A DNA stretch of 64,000 bases, taken from assembly GCF_004004555.2 (NCBI RefSeq), contig NZ_SACP01000012.1, positions 62,001 to 126,000 of the forward strand, read 5' to 3'. Source of the stretch: Methylobacterium oryzihabitans (GTDB lineage: Bacteria; Pseudomonadota; Alphaproteobacteria; Rhizobiales; Beijerinckiaceae). The position numbers and the translations under genes are program-made. Positions within the stretch are counted from its first letter, which is position 1. Each line of letters opens with the position of its first letter. Below the pieces are notes generated by a model, which was not told where the DNA came from, searched no databases, and saw nothing but the letters and a program-made list of their open reading frames with translations. Positions 58,186 through 64,000 of this stretch are shown one piece after another.

Positions 58186-58748
58186 TGATCGACCTCTCGC
58201 CGGGGCTCGGCGCCTACGACCAGGGCTCGGCCGCCCTCGACCTCGCCGGCCATGCCCGCGCCTTCGCCACCGGCCCGGGCGTCCTCTCGGGCCTGCGCCT
58301 GATCGACACCGTCACCGCGATGGTCGGGATCGAGCGCGTCACCGGCCAGCTCGCCGGCGCGGCGTTCAAGCTCGCGCTCAAGGGCGACCGGGCGAGCGAG
58401 GACGCCGCCGGCACCATGGTCGAGGCGATGCGCGCCCGGGTGCCGGTCGACTCGGGCCGGCTGCTCAACGGCATCGGCTGGCGCAAGGAGGGCAGCACCG
58501 TCATCGTCGAGGCGAGCGCGGTGCGCGGCGACGTGAACTATCCGCGCTACGTCGAGTTCGGCCACCATGCCGGCTCGGGCCATGCCGACGCGGCCTTCTT
58601 CGCCGGCCAGGACCACGCCGCCCTGCGCGGCCCGGCGGGCGCCGGCGCGAGCGAGGTGCGGCCAGCGCCGTTCTTCTGGGGCTCGGTGCGCGAGGGGCTG
58701 GCGCAGCTGCGCGGCGAGGCCGGCACCCTGCTCGGGGAGGACGCATGA
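58185..58748 (+). CDS. HK97 gp10-like neck/tail completion protein
   Basis: 187 residues. Central MRARVPVDSGRLLNGIGWR and NYPRYVEFGHHAGSGHADAA are the HK97-gp10 signature; VRPAPFFWGSVREGLAQLRG closes the domain. Connects head and tail. A GTG one codon upstream is an alternative start. Confidence 0.87.
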   Translation: MIDLSPGLGAYDQGSAALDLAGHARAFATGPGVLSGLRLIDTVTAMVGIERVTGQLAGAAFKLALKGDRASEDAAGTMVEAMRARVPVDSGRLLNGIGWRKEGSTVIVEASAVRGDVNYPRYVEFGHHAGSGHADAAFFAGQDHAALRGPAGAGASEVRPAPFFWGSVREGLAQLRGEAGTLLGEDA

Positions 58749-59185
58749 CCCCCGAGACTGCGCTCCTGCGCGTCGTCACCGACGCGCTGGTGGCCGATCC
58801 CGCCGTCGCGGCGCTCGTCGGCGACAAGGTGTTCGACGAGATCCCCAACGACCGTCGCGGCGGGGCCCCGCCCTACGTCTATGTCGGGCCGATCAACCGC
58901 CAGCGGCTCTACCTCGAGTGCGGCACCGCCTGGACGGTCCGGGTGCGGATCTACGCCGTCACCACCGCCTTCGGCCGCGAGCAGGGCTGGGAGGTGATCG
59001 AGGCCGTGGTCCAGGCCCTCGACGGCCGCGACGACCTCACGCTTCCGGCACCGTTCAGCCTGCAGAACCGCCTCGACGTCACCCAGGCCGGCGACGTCGT
59101 CGATCCCCTCGCCCCCAAGGCGATGTTCCTCGACCTCACCACCATTGTCGCCCGCGACACCCCGATGGAGGAGCCCCTCGGATGA
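58745..59185 (+). CDS. DUF3168 tail completion protein
   Basis: 146 residues: ETALLRVVTDALVADPAVAA, PPYVYVGPINRQRLYLECGT, VRIYAVTTAFGREQGWEVIE. The DUF3168 (gp17-like) family terminates the tail tube. ATGA overlaps on both sides. Confidence 0.87.
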   Translation: MTPETALLRVVTDALVADPAVAALVGDKVFDEIPNDRRGGAPPYVYVGPINRQRLYLECGTAWTVRVRIYAVTTAFGREQGWEVIEAVVQALDGRDDLTLPAPFSLQNRLDVTQAGDVVDPLAPKAMFLDLTTIVARDTPMEEPLG

Positions 59186-59631
59186 CCACCCCGACCCTGT
59201 TGCCCGGCAACCGCTTCCGGGCCTATCGCGGCGATGGCGCCACGCCGACCAACTGGGCGTTCCTCTGCCTGGGGACGTCGGTCACGCTGACGCTGACCAA
59301 CGCGTTCGAGGACGCGACCGTCCCGGATTGCGACGAGCCGCTGAAGATCCCGGTGCGCAAGAGCGTGCTGTCCTCGACCTCGTGGGGCGGGCGCATCGCC
59401 GGGCAGGTCGACGCCACGCGGCTGGCCAAGCTGCGCGCCGACGCCGAGAGCCAGACGCCGGTCCTGTACCAGTTCCGGGTCGACCAGAGCGCCGCCAACG
59501 GCGGCGGCGCCTGGACCGGCACCGTGTTCGTCGAGAACCTGGAGATCGCCAAGACCAACAACGGCATCGTGGGCTTCACCTGCCAGTTCCGCGGCGACGG
59601 CGCGCTGGCCTGGGCGGACGCGGCGGCATGA
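59182..59631 (+). CDS. Major tail tube protein
   Basis: 149 residues: LLPGNRFRAYRGDGATPTNW, CDEPLKIPVRKSVLSSTSWG, LYQFRVDQSAANGGGAWTGT, GFTCQFRGDGALAWADAA. Fits siphovirus/GTA tail tube proteins. ATGA overlap with both neighbours. Confidence 0.85.
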   Translation: MTTPTLLPGNRFRAYRGDGATPTNWAFLCLGTSVTLTLTNAFEDATVPDCDEPLKIPVRKSVLSSTSWGGRIAGQVDATRLAKLRADAESQTPVLYQFRVDQSAANGGGAWTGTVFVENLEIAKTNNGIVGFTCQFRGDGALAWADAAA

Positions 59632-60029
59632 TCGCGGCGGACACCTCGCGCACGCGGGTGCGGGCGCCGTTCGGCGGGCGGGAGCGGTCGTTCCAGCTCC
59701 GGCTCGGCGAGATGGCCGAGCTGGAGCGGCTGTGCGGGGCCGGCATCGGCGAGATCATGGCGCGGCTCGCCACCCACCGGTTCACGGTCAACGACGTGTG
59801 GGAGACGATCCGGCTCGGGCTGGAAGGGGCGGGCACGACGCCGATCGAGGCGCAGGCGCTGGTGATGCGCTACCACCCGCCGGCCTGGCCGCTGGGCGAG
59901 TTCCTGGCGCTGGCGGCCGAGATCGTGACCGCCTCGGTGAGCGGGGTGCCGGCGGGAAAAGCCGGGACGGAGGGGAGCGACGCGCCCGCCCCGGCGACCT
60001 CTCCGTCTACGTCGCCGCCGGGGCGGTGA
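59628..60029 (+). CDS. Tail assembly chaperone G (GTA_TIM-like)
   Basis: 133 residues: FQLRLGEMAELERLCGAGIG, TVNDVWETIRLGLEGAGTTP, YHPPAWPLGEFLALAAEIVT, matching the gene transfer agent family protein that precedes rcc01693-like proteins. A G-GGA-AAA slippery heptamer in frame at 59954-59960 lets a fraction of ribosomes shift -1 into the next frame. Confidence 0.85.
   Translation: MIAADTSRTRVRAPFGGRERSFQLRLGEMAELERLCGAGIGEIMARLATHRFTVNDVWETIRLGLEGAGTTPIEAQALVMRYHPPAWPLGEFLALAAEIVTASVSGVPAGKAGTEGSDAPAPATSPSTSPPGR
59954..59960 (+). promoter_or_regulatory. Programmed -1 frameshift site G-GGA-AAA
   Basis: The heptamer fits X-XXY-YYZ with zero-frame codons GGA and AAA. Re-pairing leads into the codons for SRDGGERRARPGD and then the T-domain frame, open to 60187. 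Lambda G-GT uses GGGAAAG at the same place between equivalent genes. Confidence 0.8.
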
Positions 60030-60187
60030 TCGGGTTCACGCCGGGGGAGGTGCGGGGGATGACGCTGGCCGAGTGGCACGCCGCGGTCGAAGGGTTCGCC
60101 GAGGCCCACGCGCCGGCGCAGCCGGAGGCGAGCGAGGACGAGTTCCTGCGGGTGCTGTCGGAAGAGATCGCGGCGGGGCGGGCGTAG
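59960..60187 (+). CDS. Tail chaperone T domain (rcc01693-like), expressed by -1 frameshift
   Basis: The 75-residue extension (LSVYVAAGAVIGFTPGEVRG, MTLAEWHAAVEGFAEAHAPA) resembles the rcc01693/DUF2376 chaperone. The frame has no plausible independent start: the TGA-free frame begins deep inside the G gene. The fusion (G residues 1-111 plus this part) would be 186 residues. It binds the tape measure protein during tail assembly. Confidence 0.8.
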   Translation, partial: SRDGGERRARPGDLSVYVAAGAVIGFTPGEVRGMTLAEWHAAVEGFAEAHAPAQPEASEDEFLRVLSEEIAAGRA

Positions 60188-60204
60188 GGCGAGGATGACG
60201 GCCG

Positions 60205-60525
60205 TCAGGCCGCCCTGATCTTCCGCGCGGCCTCGGCGAGCGCGTCGTTCATCCGGGTCTGCCAGCCCGGCCCTGCGGACTTGAACGCCTCCAGGACCTC
60301 CGGATCGACCCGCAGGGAGATCGGCACCCGCTTCGCGTCGGCTTTCGGCCGGCCGCCGCGGCTGCGGAAGGCGGCGGCCAGTTCGGGCGGCAGGCCGTCC
60401 GGGCCGAGCCGGAGGCGCGACAGCTCCTCGTCGGTCAGCGGCGGGTTGTCGGAGACCTCGTCCCAGTCCTCCTGGGTGTAGGCCGGGTTCGGCACGTAGC
60501 CGGGGGCGTGTTCAGAGCGCGTCAT
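60205..60525 (-). CDS. brnA: BrnA antitoxin
   Basis: 106 residues with the BrnA ribbon-helix-helix end: KRVPISLRVDPEVLEAFKSA, GPGWQTRMNDALAEAARK. The N-terminal YTQEDWDEVSDNPPLTDEEL is typical. Downstream of and overlapping brnT by 14 bases, the usual order (toxin first). Confidence 0.92.
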   Translation of the reverse strand: MTRSEHAPGYVPNPAYTQEDWDEVSDNPPLTDEELSRLRLGPDGLPPELAAAFRSRGGRPKADAKRVPISLRVDPEVLEAFKSAGPGWQTRMNDALAEAARKIRAA

Positions 60526-60787
60526 AGGTGGCCCTTTCCTGGGGGTCGGCCCGGCGGACGCTGACGATGTCGGTCGCCTCCGAGCCGAGCGGAGAGACGA
60601 TCACCACCACCACGGTCTCGCCGTACCACGTGCCGACGAGCTTGAACCGGGTCCGGCCGGTGCGGCTGGGCCGGGCCGGCAGGGCGGCGTAGCGGTCGAA
60701 ATCGAACGCGTCCTCTAACTCGGCGAAGTCGAAGCCGTGCTTCGCCAGGTTCGCCCGCCGCTTGGGCTCGCCGTAGGTGAACTTCAT
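60512..60787 (-). CDS. brnT: BrnT toxin
   Basis: 91 residues: KRRANLAKHGFDFAELEDAF, RFKLVGTWYGETVVVVIVSP, DIVSVRRADPQERATYD, the BrnT ribonuclease fold (RelE-like). Opposite in orientation to the tail genes, between chaperone and tape measure. Confidence 0.92.
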   Translation of the reverse strand: MKFTYGEPKRRANLAKHGFDFAELEDAFDFDRYAALPARPSRTGRTRFKLVGTWYGETVVVVIVSPLGSEATDIVSVRRADPQERATYDAL

Positions 60788-60809
60788 GGTTTCGGTATAT
60801 ACGAAAACC
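60788..60809. promoter_or_regulatory. Imperfect palindrome before brnT
   Basis: GGTTT...TATATA...AAACC arrangement directly before the brnT ATG, containing a TATATA core. Likely the BrnA/BrnT autoregulatory operator and -10 region. Confidence 0.45.
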
Positions 60810-60883
60810 GGGAAGCCGCCAACGGTTCCCGCGCGGTTTCCCGGCCTGTACCACGCTCCCGCCCATCCGGACCCGATCCCGCC

Positions 60884-63061
60884 ATGGCCGACCCGCTGAC
60901 CATCTCGTTCGCGGCCGACACCTCGCGGGCGCAGAGCGCGATCACCAATCTCGCCGCCTCGATCGTCGGCAACATGAGTTCGGCCGCCGTCTCGATGACC
61001 GGCATGGCCGCCAACATGAACTCGACCGGCGGCACCATGGCAGGGCTCGCCCAGACCGCCTCGCGCGCCGCCGCCGCCGTCGCCGGCGACGCCCGCAAGA
61101 TCGCCGGCGCCACCGTCGCGGCCGCCGCCAAGGAGGGCGCCACCCTCCAGGGCATCGCCACCGCCTTCACCCTCACCGCCGCCACCTCGCAGACCGCCCA
61201 GGCCACGCTCCAGACCGGGCTGTCCACCACCACCGGCCTGGTGAACGGCCTGGCCAACCAGATCCCGGTGCTCAAGGCCGCCCTCGGCGGACTGATCGCC
61301 TTCACGGCGCTCACCACCGTGCTCCACCTCACCGCCGAGGCCGCCCGCTCGGCCGAGGAACGCCTGCAATCGATCCTCAAGCTCGCCGAACGCTCGCAGG
61401 CGGCGGGGGTCGGCACCACGGTGTTCCAGAGCCTGCTCGGCCAGGCCAAGGCCCTGCGCACCGAGGCCGCGACCCTGGAGGGCTACCTCACCAAGGCCCG
61501 CGCCGCCGCCACCGTGCGCCAGGGCGAGAACGGCGAGGACCACACCAGTTCCGGCCGCGGCAAGCTGGAGGCCCAGGTCAAGGCCGGCAACCTCGTCCAG
61601 GCCGACCTCGACGCCTTCACCGGCGCCGGCGACCAGGAGGCCCGCATCCGGGTCGTGCTCGACCTCATCGAGCGGTTGCAGGCCAGCCAGCGCAACCTCG
61701 CCGCCTACTCGATCGCCGACGGCTTCTTCGGCGAGGATTTCGAGAGCAAGCTGCGCAACGGCATCCAGATCGTCGGGGCGATGCGCCAGGCCCTCGACGG
61801 GCTCAAGAGCGGCGACGACGGCCGCATCATCAGCCCGGAGGAGTTCGCCCTCGCCCGGCAGATCAACGCCGAGCTGGAGAAATCCCGTCGCGTGCTCGCC
61901 GACGCGCTGGTGCCGCTGCAGAAGGACTTCGCCGACTACCAGAACCAGCAACTGCGCGCGATGACGGAGTTCGCCGCCAAGATCAACTATGCGGCGGCGG
62001 CCTTCGCCGGGCTGTACAAGTATGTCCAGGCGGTCGGCGACGCGATCACGGCGCTCGGCAACGCCGAGGTGTTCCAGCGGATCTACGACGTCGCCAAGGC
62101 GATGGGGCTCGGGGGCATGAACGGCGTGGTCGAGATCACGCCCGAGGACCGCGAGCGCGACCGGCGCGCCGCCGCCGGCGCCGACGTGCCGCTGCCGCAG
62201 ATCGACGTGCCCAGGGACCGCTCGAAACCGCTGCCTGCCAAGCCGGAGACGGCGAAGTCAGGCGGCGCCGAGGCGGGCGGGTCCGACCCGGTGCAGACCT
62301 TCATCAACCAGTTGCAGAAGGCGGCGGCGGCGCTGAAGGCCGAGGCCGAGGCGTTCAAGGCCAGCAACGCCGAGAAGCTGATCGCGATCAACCTCGCCAA
62401 GGCGCAGGAGGTGGCGAGCCAGAACGGCGCCACGCTGACCGACGCGCAGACCGAGGCGATCCGCCAGGCGTCGCAGGCGGCGTCCGAGTACAAGGACAAG
62501 CTGCTCAACCTGGAGCAGGCCGAGCGGCAGGCGGCGGAGGCGGCGCGATACTTCGGCGACGCCGCCGCCACCGCGCTCGGCGACGCGATCCTCGACGGCA
62601 AGTCTTTGTCGGACATCCTGTCGGGCCTGAGCCGGCAGCTCTCGCGCTCGGCGTTGCAGGCGCTGGCCACCGGCCAGGGGCCGCTCGCCGGGCTGCTCGG
62701 CACCGCGCCGGCGGCGAGCGAGGGCGCCAACGCGGTCGGGGGCGGGGCGAGCGTGCTCAACGACCTGTTCAAGAGCGCCTTCGGCGGGTTCCGGGCCGGG
62801 GGCGGCCCGGTGCAAGCGGGCCGGGCCTACACGGTCGGCGAGATCGGCCGCGAGCTGTTCGTGCCCGATCGCGACGGCAGCATCGTGCCGGTGCGCCCGG
62901 CCGCTTCGGGCGGTGGTTCCGCGGGAGCCTCGGCCGCGCCGGCGCCGGTGGTGGTGCAGATGCGGGTCGAGAGCCCGGATGTGGGCGGCTTCCTGCGCTC
63001 GGAAGCCCAGGTCACCGCCGCCCTCGCCCGCGCCGTGCAGCGCGGCACCAGGAGCCTGTGA
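60884..63061 (+). CDS. Tail tape measure protein
   Basis: 725 residues, mostly helical and Ala-rich. Hydrophobic segments near 127-147 and 365-385; long coiled regions (ADALVPLQKDFADYQNQQLR; EKLIAINLAKAQEVASQNGA); the C-terminal ALQALATGQGPLAGLLGTAP and AGRAYTVGEIGRELFVPDRD (lambda-H/GTA type motif). Length implies a short tail of about 110 nm by the usual 1.5 angstrom per residue rule. ATG chosen after brnT promoter. Confidence 0.9.
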   Translation: MADPLTISFAADTSRAQSAITNLAASIVGNMSSAAVSMTGMAANMNSTGGTMAGLAQTASRAAAAVAGDARKIAGATVAAAAKEGATLQGIATAFTLTAATSQTAQATLQTGLSTTTGLVNGLANQIPVLKAALGGLIAFTALTTVLHLTAEAARSAEERLQSILKLAERSQAAGVGTTVFQSLLGQAKALRTEAATLEGYLTKARAAATVRQGENGEDHTSSGRGKLEAQVKAGNLVQADLDAFTGAGDQEARIRVVLDLIERLQASQRNLAAYSIADGFFGEDFESKLRNGIQIVGAMRQALDGLKSGDDGRIISPEEFALARQINAELEKSRRVLADALVPLQKDFADYQNQQLRAMTEFAAKINYAAAAFAGLYKYVQAVGDAITALGNAEVFQRIYDVAKAMGLGGMNGVVEITPEDRERDRRAAAGADVPLPQIDVPRDRSKPLPAKPETAKSGGAEAGGSDPVQTFINQLQKAAAALKAEAEAFKASNAEKLIAINLAKAQEVASQNGATLTDAQTEAIRQASQAASEYKDKLLNLEQAERQAAEAARYFGDAAATALGDAILDGKSLSDILSGLSRQLSRSALQALATGQGPLAGLLGTAPAASEGANAVGGGASVLNDLFKSAFGGFRAGGGPVQAGRAYTVGEIGRELFVPDRDGSIVPVRPAASGGGSAGASAAPAPVVVQMRVESPDVGGFLRSEAQVTAALARAVQRGTRSL

Positions 63062-63696
63062 GCATGCCGGCCTTCCACGAGGTGCGCTTCCCCCTGCGTC
63101 TGTCCTACGGCTCGCGCGGCGGGCCCGAGCGGCGCACCGAGATCGTCACGCTCGGCTCGGGCGACGAGGAGCGCAACAGCCTGTGGCGCCACTCGCGCCG
63201 GTCGTACAATGTCGGGCCGGCTTTGCGATCGGCCGCGGACGTGGCGGCGCTGATCGCGTTCTTCGAGGAGCGGCGCGGGCCGCTGCACGGGTTTCGCTGG
63301 TGCGACACCTTCGATCACGCCTCCGCCGCGGCGGGGGCGGAGATCGGCCCGGGCGACCAGTTGATCGGCACCGGCGACGGCGGCACGGTCGCGTTCCCGC
63401 TCGCCAAGACCTACGGCGCGGCCTTCGCGCCGTACCGGCGGCCGATCGTGAAGCCGGTGGCCGGGACGGTGCGGGTGGCGGTGGCGGGGGTGGAACTGGC
63501 CGCCTCGGCCTTCGCGGTCGATGCGGCGACCGGGCTGGTGACCTTGCAGGCGCCGCCGGCCGCGGGGGCCGCGGTGACGGCCGGGTTCCGGTTCGACGTG
63601 CCGGTGCGGTTCGCGACCGACCGGATCGAGGTGGATCATCAGGCGGTGCAGGCCGGGATGGTAGCGGACATCCCGGTCATCGAGTTGCGCCGGTAG
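63058..63696 (+). CDS. DUF2460 distal tail protein
   Basis: 212 residues: FHEVRFPLRLSYGSRGGPER, SGDEERNSLWRHSRRSYNVG, ALIAFFEERRGPLHGFRWCD, matching the DUF2460/GTA gp12-type distal tail protein. A GTG overlapping the tape measure stop is used; an ATG two codons later is an alternative. DUF2163 and NlpC/P60 genes that normally follow are not in the window. Confidence 0.9.
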   Translation: MSMPAFHEVRFPLRLSYGSRGGPERRTEIVTLGSGDEERNSLWRHSRRSYNVGPALRSAADVAALIAFFEERRGPLHGFRWCDTFDHASAAAGAEIGPGDQLIGTGDGGTVAFPLAKTYGAAFAPYRRPIVKPVAGTVRVAVAGVELAASAFAVDAATGLVTLQAPPAAGAAVTAGFRFDVPVRFATDRIEVDHQAVQAGMVADIPVIELRR

Positions 63697-64000
63697 GCTT
63701 TGGATTTAATGACTGGGCAGGGCGAGAATTAGAGCCCTTAACATAACCAGCTCTCGCCCGCGCTAACTGGTTGATTTTGCAGGGGCATAGGCGGCTTAGA
63801 TAGGTGCACTTAGTCTCGGCCTGCCACCCAGAGGCGAATTTTACGGCCCCTACACAACTTGGCCGACCGAGGTGCCAATTTCGCTCCAATAAAGTAGTCG
63901 TTCCCTATTCAATAACTTCGGCTTGGGATTATAAAAAACGTTAATCCGAGTGGATGCCATGACATTTTTTGAATTTTATACCTGATCCGCATGGACAAGG
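63697..64000. other. Low-GC stretch at the right edge without a supported gene
   Basis: 304 bases with GC close to 45-50 percent, far below the tail genes. No frame shows protein-like sequence; the region may be the start of an acquired insert inside the tail module or the leader of a foreign gene beyond the edge. Confidence 0.5.

Larger units (their letters stand above)
32893..64000. mobile_element. Prophage (siphovirus-like), right end outside the window
   Basis: Integrase, CI/Cro-like switch, O-like replication gene, terminase, portal, protease, HK97 capsid, connectors, tail tube, chaperones, tape measure and DUF2460 occur in canonical order. The element looks complete up to the early tail genes. 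Lysis genes, the host-specificity genes and attR were not seen. It carries three accessory modules: an R-M cassette, MazEF and BrnTA. Confidence 0.92.

Noticed and set aside
63677..63889. 70-codon minus-strand frame at the right edge
   Set aside because: No ribosome site, no family, spans the composition break.

Overview
The window is GC-rich (roughly 70 percent), densely packed alphaproteobacterial DNA. The gene families point to Methylobacterium or a close relative in the Rhizobiales: a usg gene, a BcsS-like protein, a fused allantoinase/OHCU decarboxylase, a C-P lyase operon with PhnF, a LOV histidine kinase and an ExoY-type sugar transferase. This is judged from reading the proteins, not from a database search.

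Chromosomal part (1-32.8 kb). The left edge cuts a ureide-degradation fusion (PuuE/UraD), followed by a histidine kinase and response regulator pair. Genes for surface polysaccharide are scattered over 3-14 kb: a family 2 glycosyltransferase, a large RTX protein carrying a GH16 glucanase domain, an ExoY-like initiating sugar transferase, a BcsS-like protein and an ExoD protein. At 13.8-16.4 kb a four-gene translationally coupled operon (two halves of XdhC, a molybdopterin-binding protein and a MobA-like nucleotidyltransferase) looks dedicated to maturing a molybdenum hydroxylase encoded elsewhere. Next come a blue-light LOV hybrid histidine kinase, tRNA-Pro(CGG), a DUF2254 membrane protein, a membrane alpha/beta hydrolase, a divergent TetR/RidA pair with two palindromic operators, a CYTH-CHAD protein, and a compact C-P lyase operon phnGHIJKLMN facing its GntR repressor phnF. 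Several intergenic gaps hold palindromic repeats, including three diverged copies of one family and a MITE-like element.

Prophage (about 32.9 kb to beyond the right edge). A tyrosine integrase lies directly downstream of tRNA-Gln(CTG), the probable attachment site. The leftward lysogeny block is integrase, excisionase-like protein, XRE regulator, a hypothetical, a lysogen-side membrane protein and a CI-like repressor. It faces a rightward early block with a Cro-like protein and a phage-O-like replication protein whose gene contains iterons, which suggests the replication origin. A lower-GC restriction-modification cassette (XamI-like endonuclease, C5 methyltransferase, Vsr) interrupts the early region. 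After it come a MazEF pair, a serine recombinase, small proteins, a candidate structured RNA, a DNA methylase and an HNH nuclease.

The morphogenesis block has an HK97-like head (P27 TerS, TerL, portal, ClpP-type protease, major capsid, connectors). It is followed by a siphovirus tail whose last genes (GTA_TIM-like, rcc01693-like, tape measure, DUF2460) resemble the tail end of the Rhodobacter gene transfer agent. The two tail chaperone frames are joined by a canonical G-GGA-AAA slippery site, so a -1 frameshift fusion is predicted. A BrnTA pair sits between the chaperones and the tape measure. Base composition drops sharply after 63.7 kb, and the right end of the prophage is not in the window.
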